32,981 bases of DNA from Devosia equisanguinis (GTDB lineage Bacteria > Pseudomonadota > Alphaproteobacteria > Rhizobiales > Hyphomicrobiaceae), in NCBI GenBank assembly GCA_945903565.1, contig CAMDPA010000004.1, positions 1 to 32,981 of the forward strand, read 5' to 3'. Below, piece by piece: positions 24,836-32,835 of this stretch. Every line of letters begins with the position of its first letter. The stretch's first letter is position 1. Position numbers and translations under genes: made by a program. The notes beneath the pieces are model-generated. The model had not been told where the DNA came from. It searched no databases and saw nothing but the letters and a program-made list of their open reading frames with translations.

Positions 24836-25987
24836 ATGACAACAGGCTTCACCACCGAGCAAAAGCTTCTCCGCGAAAGCGTCCGCAAGCTGATGGACAC
24901 GCACGCCACCCGCGACTACGTGCGCGCCAAGGACAAGGCGAAGGCCTACCCGTACGAGCTCTACGACGAATGGGTGAAAGCCGGCCTGCTCGGCGTCGCG
25001 TTCCCGGAGAAGTATGGCGGCTCCGGCGGCGGCGCGATCGAGCTCGCGATCTGCGTGGAAGAGATCGCCTACACCAGCGCCGACTTCCAGATGTGCTACG
25101 GCGGCAGCATGTTCTGCGGCCTCACCGTGCTCGCCAAGGGCAGCGAGGCGCAGAGGGAATACTGGCTGCCCAAGATCGTCGCGGGCGAACGCCGCCTGTC
25201 GATTTCCATGTCCGAGCCGGAAGCCGGTTCCGATGTCGGCGCCATCCGCACCAAGGCCGAGCGCGCCGGCAACGGCTACGTCGTCAACGGCCAGAAGCTC
25301 TGGAACACGGCGGCCGGCGCGCGCGACAACACGATGTGCGTCTACCTCAAGACCGATCCAGCCGTACACTACCGCAAGGGCATGTCGCTGATGCTGATAG
25401 ACAACGACGCGCCCGGCGTGAAGCTCAACAAGCTCGACATGCTCGGCCGCCATTGTGCCGGCACCTACGAAGTCTTCCTCACCGGCGTGAAGGTCGATCC
25501 GGACCGGCTCGTCGGCGAAGAAAACAAGGGCTGGGACTGCGTACTCTCAGGCCTGCAGATCGAGCGCGTCGTTTCCGCCGCCGGCAACTGCGGCTCCGCC
25601 CAGGGCGCGCTCGACATTGCCGCCGCCTATGCGCGCGAGCGAAAACAGTTCGGCCGCCCGATCGGCACCAACCAGGCCATCGCCCACATGCTCGCCGACA
25701 TGCAGACCGAGGTTGCCGCCGCCAAGGCCCTTACCTATCAGGCAGCCGCCAAGGTCGCCGCCGGCGAAGACGCGCTGGCCGAGATCACGATGGCCAAGCT
25801 GTTCTCGTCGGAGACCTACGTGAAGGTCGCCAACATGGGTATGCAGATCATGGGCGGCTACGGCTACTCGATGGAGTTCGACATGCAGCGCCACTATCGC
25901 GATTGCCGCTCGTCCACCATCGCCGCGGGTTCCTCCCAAATTCAGCGCAACCTGATCGCCGGCCTCATGGGGCTGAAGGTACAATAG
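24836..25987 (+). CDS. Acyl-CoA dehydrogenase
   Basis: The 383-aa flavoprotein oxidises an acyl-CoA at C2-C3, passing electrons to ETF. The three-domain fold is visible: N-terminal helices with GLLGVAFPEKYGGSGG, a middle beta domain with SISMSEPEAGSDVGAIRTKA and NGQKLWNTAAGA (FAD and substrate contacts), and a C-terminal helical domain with YARERKQFGRPI and MQIMGGYGYSMEFDMQRHYR. At the usual catalytic position (the Glu of YEGTSxIQR) this protein has Ala364 in IAAGSSQIQR. Glu243 in LQIERVVSAAGN aligns with the alternative base used by isovaleryl- and long-chain-type enzymes, so activity is still expected. Branched or long acyl-CoA is possible, not proven. It lies directly after repeat copy B and is followed by a gap with a hairpin. 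Length normal. Confidence 0.92.
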   Translation: MTTGFTTEQKLLRESVRKLMDTHATRDYVRAKDKAKAYPYELYDEWVKAGLLGVAFPEKYGGSGGGAIELAICVEEIAYTSADFQMCYGGSMFCGLTVLAKGSEAQREYWLPKIVAGERRLSISMSEPEAGSDVGAIRTKAERAGNGYVVNGQKLWNTAAGARDNTMCVYLKTDPAVHYRKGMSLMLIDNDAPGVKLNKLDMLGRHCAGTYEVFLTGVKVDPDRLVGEENKGWDCVLSGLQIERVVSAAGNCGSAQGALDIAAAYARERKQFGRPIGTNQAIAHMLADMQTEVAAAKALTYQAAAKVAAGEDALAEITMAKLFSSETYVKVANMGMQIMGGYGYSMEFDMQRHYRDCRSSTIAAGSSQIQRNLIAGLMGLKVQ

Positions 25988-26042
25988 TTTACCAACGCTT
26001 TACCCTGTTCGATCCAATTCGCCTCGAATGCCGTGCATTTAA

Positions 26043-26060
26043 CCGGGCCGTTACGCCCGG
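26043..26060. terminator. Hairpin after the acyl-CoA dehydrogenase gene (candidate terminator)
   Basis: CCGGGC (26043-26048) and GCCCGG (26055-26060) are perfect arms with a 6-base loop, about 56 bp after the stop codon. An AT-rich CATATATT follows rather than a T run, so intrinsic termination is only possible. A second pair, GCGCGC (26081-26086) and GCGCGC (26096-26101), encloses AGGAG in its loop. Confidence 0.35.
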
Positions 26061-26124
26061 CCCATATATTCCCCTGGTAAGCGCGCAGGAGAAAAGCGCG
26101 CAAGGGCAGGCGTTGGGGTTGTTC

Positions 26125-27132
26125 ATGCGTATCGTGGTCGTCGGTGGCGCGGGCTTTGTCGGCTCGGCCGTATCCAGGTTCCTGGTGTCGCAACGCGGCG
26201 CCACCGTGCTCGTCATCGATAAACTCACGCACGCGGCGAGCCTCGCCTCGCTCGAGTCCATTTCACGCAATCCGCGCTACGCCTTCCGCAAGGCCGACAT
26301 CCGCGACCGCGAGCGCATCGCCGGCTTGATCCAGGCGTTCGCGCCCGACGCCATCGTCCATGCAGCCATCGAGAAGATCGCCGACGCCTGCATTGGCGGC
26401 GCGACTGAAGCAATCGAAACGAACCTGATCGGTACGTGGAGCCTGCTCGAGGCCGCCCGTGCATACTGGTCGACCCTGCCGCAGCCGCAGCGCGACCGGT
26501 TCCGTTTCCTCAGCGTCTCCAGCGCCGATGACGCAGCATCGCCCGCAACCGCGATCCGCACGGCCGCCGATCAGATGGTGCTGTCGTGGCACCGCGGCTA
26601 CGGCTTGCCCACGATCGTCTCCAAGGCTGCCAGCACCTACGGCCCCTATCAATTCCCGAACGAAACCGTGCCGTCAGCGGTTCTTGCTGCGATGGAAGGT
26701 TCGGCCCAGGAAGCCGCCGCCACGCCGGCCCGCGAATGGCTCCATATCGACGACCACGTTCACGCTCTCGCGCTGATGCTCGAGAAGGGCATGCCGGGCG
26801 AAACCTACGCCGTCGCTGGCAATGGCCCAGCTACGACCGAGCAGATCGCAGCCCGCATCGCCAGCCTCGTCGAGCGACACCGCCCCCGCGACGCCGCCGC
26901 TTCGATCCGCGCACTCAAGGCCACTGCCGTCGCCGGCGAGGCGCAGCCGCTCACCGGCATCAAGGCCGTGTCCGAAGCGCTGCAACGCGATACCGGCTGG
27001 CGGGCCGAACATTCGATCGAGACCGGGCTCTCCAACACAGTGCGCTGGTATCTTGCCAATCCGGCCTGGTGGCAGCCTCTGCACGCCGCGCAGTCGGCCG
27101 ACGACGCTTATGGGCTTCTCCGCATCGCCTGA
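26125..27132 (+). CDS. NAD-dependent epimerase/dehydratase, dTDP-glucose 4,6-dehydratase-like with degenerate active site
   Basis: The 335-aa protein has the extended SDR fold of RmlB-type sugar-nucleotide dehydratases. It begins MRIVVVGGAGFVGSAVSRFL, then has DIRDRERIAGLIQAF and VHAAIEKIADACIGGATEAI aligned to the AAESHVDRSI block, ETNLIGTWSLLEAAR, STYGPYQFPNETVPSAV and EWLHIDDHVHAL. The catalytic positions look lost. The TDEVYG block reads SSADDAA (about 132-138), and the YxxxK pair is Ala141 and Arg145 in SPATAIRTAADQM. Cofactor binding is probably kept while dehydration chemistry is not. ATG 26125 gives the standard N terminus; the upstream in-frame extension has no homology. The gene seems to stand alone between the acyl-CoA dehydrogenase gene and a small secreted protein, without other sugar-nucleotide genes. 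Confidence 0.85.
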   Translation: MRIVVVGGAGFVGSAVSRFLVSQRGATVLVIDKLTHAASLASLESISRNPRYAFRKADIRDRERIAGLIQAFAPDAIVHAAIEKIADACIGGATEAIETNLIGTWSLLEAARAYWSTLPQPQRDRFRFLSVSSADDAASPATAIRTAADQMVLSWHRGYGLPTIVSKAASTYGPYQFPNETVPSAVLAAMEGSAQEAAATPAREWLHIDDHVHALALMLEKGMPGETYAVAGNGPATTEQIAARIASLVERHRPRDAAASIRALKATAVAGEAQPLTGIKAVSEALQRDTGWRAEHSIETGLSNTVRWYLANPAWWQPLHAAQSADDAYGLLRIA

Positions 27133-27190
27133 TTGCCGCATTTGTGGCCAATGCGCGCGCTACTGCTGTCGCCCTTGGTGGAGTGGTCAA

Positions 27191-27634
27191 ATGCGCGCTT
27201 GGATGGCCCTGATTGCAGCTGTTGGCGGGCTGACGGCGACTGCCGTTCAGGCCGAGAGCAGCCGTAGCTGGATGCAGGAACCGCAGATCCGCGCGGAGCT
27301 GACCAATCTCAAGATCGCCGGCCTCTACCCCAGCAACATAGCCTGGAGCGAGCAGATCAAGGCCGACGGCACCACCGACTACGAGGAAGCGAACGAGCGG
27401 CGCCCGGGCACGTGGTCGATCGCCGGCGAGCTGTTCTGCTTCGTCTATGCGCTACCCCATCAGGGCGGCTGCTTCCGCATCGTGAAGCACAGCCCCAACT
27501 GCTACGAGCTTTATACCGCCAGCGTCGGCGGTCAGGCGCCCTCGCCACCACCGCCCGCTAGTCGCATGTCGTGGAACGGGCGCATGTGGCGCGACGGTGA
27601 GCGCGCGACCTGCGAGGACAAGATCATCTCCTGA
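27191..27634 (+). CDS. Small secreted protein, possibly DUF995-like
   Basis: From ATG 27191 the 147-aa product has a signal peptide (MRAWMALIAAVGGLTATAVQ, then AES) and a mature part of about 125 residues. A central beta-rich stretch, NIAWSEQIKADGTTDYEEAN, GTWSIAGELFCFVY and GGCFRIVKHSPNCYELY, has three to four cysteines likely to form disulfides in the periplasm. The pattern of a placed Gly-Thr-Trp and spaced cysteines recalls DUF995-type lipocalin-like proteins, but the match is weak and by memory. It starts 58 bp after the epimerase-like gene. Function unknown. Confidence 0.7.
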   Translation: MRAWMALIAAVGGLTATAVQAESSRSWMQEPQIRAELTNLKIAGLYPSNIAWSEQIKADGTTDYEEANERRPGTWSIAGELFCFVYALPHQGGCFRIVKHSPNCYELYTASVGGQAPSPPPPASRMSWNGRMWRDGERATCEDKIIS

Positions 27635-27766
27635 TCTGCCCCTCCTGATTTCACAACGCCAAAAACATTCCCGCTGCGGCCATGCGCCCCTGCATTGAGC
27701 CAACCTATCCCCGCGGCACGCGCGATGCGCTATAGCGTGACCCTGCCGGCGTAGGGGGAAGTTCGC

Positions 27767-28750
27767 ATGCAGCGCACAAGCTGGATTATCCGCGATCGGT
27801 TTCGCGCCGATGCGCTGCAGCCGGCGGCGTGGGAGCGCCTCGCGGCCATTATCGGTATCGTCGCGCTCGGTGCCTCGGCTCTCGTCTGGGAGCTGACGGA
27901 GCCGGTGGAAATCCACGGCGCGGATATCCTGGCCATGGCCGGACCCAGCGACAATTCCCGCGCGACCGGCACAACCTCGCCGGCGCCGGGCGCTTCCACG
28001 CGCGCGGGCACCGAGATCTTGGCCGGCGCCTACTTCGGCACCTCGCACACGCACCCCAGCACCGTCACGATCAAGAACCCCGACCGCACCGATATGACGG
28101 TGCGGGACTTCCAATGGGAAGGAAAGCCCTTCAAGAGCCCGATCTACTACGGCGCCCGTGCCGTCGCCTGGCTGGACAACGCGCGCGTTGGCGCGATGTT
28201 GGACTTCACCCACGCCAAGGCGATCGCCCGCTTTGACGACATCGGCACCTTTACCGGCACGCACGAGGGCAAGCCGCTGCCGTCGAAAGCCAGGGTCGGC
28301 AACGTGTTTAAACACCTCGAATTCAGCCACGGCCACAACATGCTGACGGTCAACGCGCTGACCCGGCTCGGCCGTTTCGCGGTGCAGCCTTACGTCGGGG
28401 CCGGTGCCGGCATCTCGCTGCCGCATACCGAGGTTGCTTTCCGCACCGAGAACGGCCGCACGTACGAGTATCAGTACGCCGGTCTCGTCGGGCAAGCGCT
28501 GGCCGGCGTCGAGGTCAAGCTCGGCCGCGCCACGGTGTTCCTTGAATACAAGTTCACCTACGCGCCCTACGAAGTGCCGCTGTCGGGCGTCGTCAATGGC
28601 TGGTTGCTCGTCACCGACGTATGGCGCCAGCTCACGGCATGGGCGTCGGGTGAGATACCACCGGCGGGCAGATTATCCACGACGCTCATCACGCATCACG
28701 CGGTTGGCGGCGTTCTGGTGCGAGCAACACCCGCCATGGCGGGTCGTTGA
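27767..28750 (+). CDS. Outer-membrane beta-barrel protein, lipid A oxidase (LpxQ)-like
   Basis: The 327-aa protein resembles the rhizobial outer-membrane lipid A oxidase, which converts a proximal glucosamine of lipid A to 2-aminogluconate using O2. Matching blocks are EILAGAYFGTSHTHPSTVTI, FQWEGKPFKSPIYYGARAV, LDFTHAKAIA, LEFSHGHNMLTVNALTRLG, VQPYVGAGAGISLPHTEVAF, YEYQYAGLVGQALAGVEVKL and VFLEYKFTYA, alternating beta strands ending VGGVLVRA. The N terminus (residues 1-60) is longer than usual, with one hydrophobic helix after a charged start, and may act as an anchor or uncleaved signal. ATG 27767 follows GGGGGA at 27754-27759. A palindrome CGCTATAGCG (27728-27737) lies in the promoter region. 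The stop abuts the convergent LysR gene with no gap. LpxQ assignment is by pattern memory. Confidence 0.75.
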   Translation: MQRTSWIIRDRFRADALQPAAWERLAAIIGIVALGASALVWELTEPVEIHGADILAMAGPSDNSRATGTTSPAPGASTRAGTEILAGAYFGTSHTHPSTVTIKNPDRTDMTVRDFQWEGKPFKSPIYYGARAVAWLDNARVGAMLDFTHAKAIARFDDIGTFTGTHEGKPLPSKARVGNVFKHLEFSHGHNMLTVNALTRLGRFAVQPYVGAGAGISLPHTEVAFRTENGRTYEYQYAGLVGQALAGVEVKLGRATVFLEYKFTYAPYEVPLSGVVNGWLLVTDVWRQLTAWASGEIPPAGRLSTTLITHHAVGGVLVRATPAMAGR

Positions 28751-29749
28751 TCAGAACTTTCGCCCGGCCCGCAGGCTCACGCGCTCGTCGGCATCGGAAA
28801 CGTCGGCCTCTGTGCTCTTCGAGGGCTCTGATGGCGTCTGGTTCCGCGCGGCCTGACGGGCTGCCGGATTGAGGCGGTCGCGGCAGAATTCCGCCAAGTG
28901 GTCGAGGAACACGCGCAGGCGCGGCATGGCGTGTTTGGCGTTGGCATAAACCGCCCAGATCGCCGACTCGCTGGCGAGTTCGTACTCCGGCATCACGCGG
29001 ATCAGCCGGCCTGCGGCCAGATCTTCCATCACCGCGATCTCGGACGTGCGCAGCAGGCCCGTGCCCTGCAACGCAGCCATGTGCAGGAAGTCTCCGCTGT
29101 CGGAACCGAGCCGGCCATTGATCCGCCCCTCGGCTTCCTCGCCGCCGCGATAGAGCATCCAGCTTCGTAGGTCGCCGTGGATCAGCCCATGGTGCTTGGC
29201 GAGATCAGCCGGCCGCTGTGGTGCGCCGTGACGCTCGATGTAGCTCGGCGCCGCGACCAGTATTGTGCGGTCACCCGCCAGCCGTTTGGCTTTCAAGGTG
29301 CTGTCGGCCAGTGTACCCGCGCGGATCGCGGCGTCGTAGCCCTCGTCGTGCAGATTGGCGATGCGATCGGTGATGTCGACACAAACGTCGATTGCCGGAT
29401 AGGCCTCGATGAAACCAACCAATGCGGGCAGCACGATCTGCCGCGAAAGGCTCGCAGGCGCCGAGATCTTGAGGCGGCCAGCCGGCGCGCAGGTATTGGC
29501 GCTGATTTCGTCTTGCGCGTGCTCCACCTCGAGCAAAATGCGCTCCACGCGCTGAAGGTACATCCGCCCCTCTTCGGTGAGGCGACTCGATCGTGTCGTG
29601 CGATCGATCAGGCGCACGCCGATCTCCTCTTCGAGCGATTGGATCCGCTTCGACACCGTGCCTGCCGAAACCCCAAGTTCCGTGGCGACCGCCGACAGAT
29701 TATGAACGGCCGCCACGCGCGCGAAGATGCGAAGGTCTTTGATGTTCAT
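28751..29749 (-). CDS. LysR-family transcriptional regulator
   Basis: The 332-aa protein has the N-terminal winged helix-turn-helix (MNIKDLRIFARVAAVHNLSA, then VATELGVSAGTVSKRIQSLE and RLIDRTTRSSRLTEEG) and a substrate-binding domain with LKISAPASLSRQIVLPALVG and AAIRAGTLADSTLKAKRL. This subgroup (CrgA/DsdC-like short binding loop) often regulates aromatic or stress genes. The C-terminal 35 residues are a polar extension ending RVSLRAGRKF. Its stop codon (28751-28753) directly abuts the stop of the LpxQ-like gene. Upstream lies a 400-bp gene-free stretch, so its target is not obvious; the usual divergent partner is absent in this window. The effector is unknown. Confidence 0.93.
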   Translation of the reverse strand: MNIKDLRIFARVAAVHNLSAVATELGVSAGTVSKRIQSLEEEIGVRLIDRTTRSSRLTEEGRMYLQRVERILLEVEHAQDEISANTCAPAGRLKISAPASLSRQIVLPALVGFIEAYPAIDVCVDITDRIANLHDEGYDAAIRAGTLADSTLKAKRLAGDRTILVAAPSYIERHGAPQRPADLAKHHGLIHGDLRSWMLYRGGEEAEGRINGRLGSDSGDFLHMAALQGTGLLRTSEIAVMEDLAAGRLIRVMPEYELASESAIWAVYANAKHAMPRLRVFLDHLAEFCRDRLNPAARQAARNQTPSEPSKSTEADVSDADERVSLRAGRKF

Positions 29750-30004
29750 CGGTTCTGGCTACTCGAGAGCTGGAGACGGAGTTGGAGGTTGAAGCGGGGG
29801 CTGCGTCCGGTGTGTCGATGACGGAACCCTTCTCAAGCCACATCAATTCGAGTCGATCTCCGCGGTCCCTCGTGGCGATACCGCGACCATCAGGACCGCG
29901 TATTGCACAGATCGAACCAGCGCAGCCGAACGGGGACCGCAGCCTACAACTCTCGCGTTCCCCTTGTTGTTGTAGACGTCGAGATCACAATGACTTTAGC
30001 CTAT

Positions 30005-30020
30005 GTGACAGCTCTGTCAC
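30005..30020. promoter_or_regulatory. Palindrome GTGACAGCTCTGTCAC (candidate operator)
   Basis: Two perfect 6-bp arms, GTGACA and TGTCAC, are separated by GCTC. It lies about 255 bp upstream of the LysR start, which is far for a LysR autoregulation site. It may bind an unknown dimeric regulator or be chance. Confidence 0.25.
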
Positions 30021-30084
30021 CCCCGTCTGACATTGGGTGTGAATTAACGCGCAATGCGCTTGCCCGGCGGCAACACGTGCGATT

Positions 30085-30147
30085 CGCGCGTTGACAATCA
30101 GTGTGCGGACCTATTGTCCGCAGCGTCAATTGTGTGCGGACCTGACG
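30085..30147 (-). mobile_element. Possible relic IS end
   Basis: On the minus strand two copies of AGGTCCGCACAC lie 31 bp apart, each followed by a TTGAC or TTGTC box, ending in CGTCAGG at about 30147. This arrangement parallels the window's terminal IS (TGTCGG, then two AGCACAC boxes followed by TGTCC). Alternating arms TGCGGAC (30104-30110), GTCCGCA (30116-30122) and TGCGGAC (30135-30141) can pair in two exclusive ways. It may be a decayed end of a related element; no transposase remains. Confidence 0.3.
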
Positions 30148-30150
30148 GCT

Positions 30151-32760
30151 TCAGAACCGCCGCAGCAGCCGCTCGATATAATCGAGCTCGAGCGTCGGAC
30201 GTGCCGGATCGCTCAGCCTGCGGCGCAGCTCTTCGAGGATCTCGCGGGCGCGCTGCGAGTCTGCCTCGTCCGGCACCTTCACTGTGGTGCCGAGGTCGGG
30301 GCCTTCCGAGCGCTGCGGCCGGCCGAGCGGATCACGCGGCACCTCGCCGCCGGGCCCTTGACCAACGCGCGGCCCCATCTGCCGCATCATCTGCTCCGCC
30401 ATCTCGCGTGCGCCTTGGCGTAGCTGCTCGAGCGCACGGCTCTGCTCGCGCTGCGCACCTTCGAGATCGCCGCGCTCGAGCGAGCGCTGCGCGTTCTCCA
30501 TCGCCTCGGCCGCGCCGTCGAATTGGCCGGGCGCCTGTTGCCCGAACTTCTTCAAGCCATCGCGCATGCGGCCGAGATCCTCGCGCAACTGCCCTTGGCG
30601 CTGGCCGAGTTCACCCGGCGAGTTGCCCCGCCCTTGACCCTGCCCCTGTTGCTGGCCCTGACCCTGTCCCGGCTGCTGTCCCTGTTGTCCCTGTTGACCC
30701 TGTTGACCCTGTTGACCTTGTTGGCCTTGCTGACCTTGTTGGCCACGCTGCGCGTTAAAGGTGTCGTCCATCAGCTGCTGCTCGCGGCGGATGATGTCGC
30801 CCATCTGATCGAGCATCTGCATCATCTGCTGGCCTTGGCCGCGCTGCATCTGACCGGCCTGACCTTGGCCGCGCTGCAACCTGTCGAGCAGATCGCGAAG
30901 CTGGCTCAGCATTTCCTGCGCCGTCTCGCGCGAGCCATTGCGCATCATGTTCTCGAGCTGGTTCATCATCCGGTCGAGATCTTGCTGGCTCATCATCTGA
31001 GACGGATCCATCTGGCTCTGGTCCATCTCGGGCGCATCTTGGCCCTGTCGTGCCATCTCCTGGAGATACTCGTTGAGCGCCTGCCGCAATTCCTGCATCA
31101 GCCGCTGCAATTCCTCGTCCGGCGCGCCCTCTTGAAGCGCACGCGAAAGCTGATCCTGCAATTCACGCAGCCGTTGTTGTGCATCGCTCAGCGAGCGCCC
31201 GTCCTCGATCCGCAGCGCGATGTGCCAGAGCTGCTCCCTGACGCTGTGGAGGCCGACGCGCGTCGTGTCGCGGCGCAGGCGGTGATAGGCCGAGCGCAAG
31301 CCAAGATACACACTGCGGTCGGGGCTGAACTGGGCTGGTTCGTACGTCAGTGCATCGAGGCTGCGCAGTACGCGCGGGCGATAACGCGAATCCGTCGCCA
31401 GCAAGCGCCGCTGTTCGATCACCGCACGCGCCAGTGGCTGCCGGAATAGCCGCTCCGGCACCGACATCTCGATGGTTTGGCTACGACCAATGTTGCCGCC
31501 GTGGTCCTTGGCGACTAGTGTCAGCCGCGCCCGCCGGCCAGCCCACGGATGCGAAGCAAGCTCGTGGAAGCTGAACACTTCCGCGTCCTTGGCTCGGCTG
31601 CTCGGCATCTTGAGGGCAAGCACAGGGGGCCTTTCCTGTGGCCGGCGCGGCCCCTTAAGCTTCTGGTCCTCGCGCGCCCACGCGGTGCGCGGATCGCCTT
31701 GGTCCGGCTTCAGCAGTTCGAACTTCGCCTCAGCACTCGCGATGCCGTAGTCGTCCTCCATCTTGTAGAACGTCTTGATCGAACCGCGCCGCGAGATTTC
31801 GGGCGGGCGCGTCATGGTGATGCGTGGCGCCTGATCGGGGATGACGACGAACGTCCAGCGCGCCAACTCAGAGCTGCCGGCCATGGCGCGTACTTGCCCC
31901 GATTGCTTGATCGTGTAGCGCACTTCGAAGGCATCGGTGCCCTCGGTCGCGGCATTGGCGGCGGCGCGCACGGCCGTGCCAGCGTCCGGCTTGACGTCGA
32001 GCTCGACCTGAACCGCGCCCTTGCCGCTGGAGCGCGCAATGATGATGCTGTTTTCCGGCACTTCGAGCGGCTTGCCATCGGCGCCGGCAAGCAGGATGCC
32101 ACCGCGCGCGCCATCCGCCAGCAGCAGCGGCGGTTTGGCCGTATAGGCCGGCGGCGTTACCCACGCGTCGAGACGGGCCTCTGCGGCGGTGATCGGCGGG
32201 CCGAACCGGAATGCGGCCGCAAGCCGGTCCTTGGCGCTGTCGCCGACAAGCCCGAGCAACGTCAGTACGCCCAGCAGAAGGGCGGCACGCACCGCGAAGG
32301 GATCGCGGCGTTCGGTGCGCGGCTGCGGCCGGCCAACCTGCAGACGGCGGATCTGGTCGGCGAGCCGCTTGCGATGCGCCTGCCAGATCGTGTTGGTAGT
32401 GGGATCCTCGCGATTGAGCGAGAGCGTGTCCTCGTAGGAGGTCGCGGGGCGATGCGGCACGCCGCTGCCCTTCTCCATCCCCCGGATCGCGTCAGCCCGC
32501 GTCGGCCATGGCGCACGCGTGGCAAACAGCACGGCGGCGGCGAGCGTGAGCCCAAAAGCCCCCAGCACCAGCTTGTGCGCGAGTGCCCCGAACAGGCCCC
32601 ACACCCCCGCCAGCGAAGCGACCACGAACAGCGCCAGCAACCCGACCACGAGCCACAGCCGCGGCCACATGCTCTCCAGGAACATGGCAAGCCGGCTCAT
32701 GCTGACCTTCTGCTCGAAGGCCTGCTGCTGCGGTGTACTGCGGGTCTCTATTTCAGCCAT
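30151..32760 (-). CDS. DUF4175 / TIGR02302 family large membrane protein with Gln-Gly repeat tract
   Basis: The 869-aa protein matches the alphaproteobacterial TIGR02302 family (DUF4175). Its N terminus has two transmembrane helices (about residues 35-55 and 65-80), then a cytosolic loop and a third helix near 155-175 (AALLLGVLTLLGLVG). A long periplasmic region follows: beta-rich segments with WVTPPAYTAKPPLLLADGA, which resemble surface-protein or fibronectin-like folds, then extended coiled coil rich in Gln, Met, Arg and Leu (about 500-800). A tract of QQG repeats lies near residues 670-695 (9-bp DNA unit). The C terminus has a conserved SDPARPTLELDYIERLLRRF. The function is unknown; a cell-envelope structural role is often assumed for such proteins. 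It starts with ATG 32760, 75 bp from the right IS tip, so its upstream promoter region is short or partly IS-derived. Confidence 0.9.
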   Translation of the reverse strand: MAEIETRSTPQQQAFEQKVSMSRLAMFLESMWPRLWLVVGLLALFVVASLAGVWGLFGALAHKLVLGAFGLTLAAAVLFATRAPWPTRADAIRGMEKGSGVPHRPATSYEDTLSLNREDPTTNTIWQAHRKRLADQIRRLQVGRPQPRTERRDPFAVRAALLLGVLTLLGLVGDSAKDRLAAAFRFGPPITAAEARLDAWVTPPAYTAKPPLLLADGARGGILLAGADGKPLEVPENSIIIARSSGKGAVQVELDVKPDAGTAVRAAANAATEGTDAFEVRYTIKQSGQVRAMAGSSELARWTFVVIPDQAPRITMTRPPEISRRGSIKTFYKMEDDYGIASAEAKFELLKPDQGDPRTAWAREDQKLKGPRRPQERPPVLALKMPSSRAKDAEVFSFHELASHPWAGRRARLTLVAKDHGGNIGRSQTIEMSVPERLFRQPLARAVIEQRRLLATDSRYRPRVLRSLDALTYEPAQFSPDRSVYLGLRSAYHRLRRDTTRVGLHSVREQLWHIALRIEDGRSLSDAQQRLRELQDQLSRALQEGAPDEELQRLMQELRQALNEYLQEMARQGQDAPEMDQSQMDPSQMMSQQDLDRMMNQLENMMRNGSRETAQEMLSQLRDLLDRLQRGQGQAGQMQRGQGQQMMQMLDQMGDIIRREQQLMDDTFNAQRGQQGQQGQQGQQGQQGQQGQQGQQPGQGQGQQQGQGQGRGNSPGELGQRQGQLREDLGRMRDGLKKFGQQAPGQFDGAAEAMENAQRSLERGDLEGAQREQSRALEQLRQGAREMAEQMMRQMGPRVGQGPGGEVPRDPLGRPQRSEGPDLGTTVKVPDEADSQRAREILEELRRRLSDPARPTLELDYIERLLRRF
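30678..30744. repeat. 9-bp tandem repeat within the DUF4175 gene
   Basis: Units of the type CTGTTGACC repeat about seven times with small changes, encoding Gln-Gln-Gly steps on the minus strand. Slippage here would change the length of the tract in frame by three residues per unit. Confidence 0.8.
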
Positions 32761-32835
32761 GACCCAATCCTAACCCGACACAAGCTGCTATTGGATCACC
32801 AAATGCCGGGATGCTCAAGTTTTTCAGGCCCGAAC

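Larger units (their letters stand above)
29750..30150. other. 401-bp gene-free stretch between LysR and DUF4175 genes
   Basis: No convincing coding region is seen on either strand. It must hold the LysR promoter (reading left) and the 3' end of the DUF4175 transcript. It contains an IR GTGACA-GCTC-TGTCAC at 30005-30020, a 12-bp direct repeat at 30101-30112 and 30132-30143, and an IS-end-like segment near 30085-30147. Confidence 0.6.

Noticed and set aside
24745-26124. Upstream in-frame extension of the epimerase-like gene across the acyl-CoA dehydrogenase
   Set aside because: The extension is an Arg/Gly-rich shadow of the dehydrogenase; homology begins at ATG 26125.
29820-29900. tRNA-like TTCGAGTC segment
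   Set aside because: No acceptor stem, D arm or anticodon arm can be formed around it.
30091-30117. TTGACA with a TATTGT-like element (sigma-70-like promoter, plus strand)
   Set aside because: Spacing is about 15 bp and no plus-strand gene follows; more likely part of the IS-end-like segment.
30678-30744. CRISPR-like repetition
   Set aside because: Contiguous 9-bp units without spacers, in frame within a gene.
30523-31449. Leu-rich plus-strand frame opposite the DUF4175 repeats
   Set aside because: Produced by the antisense of the Gln/Gly and coiled-coil codons; not a membrane protein gene.
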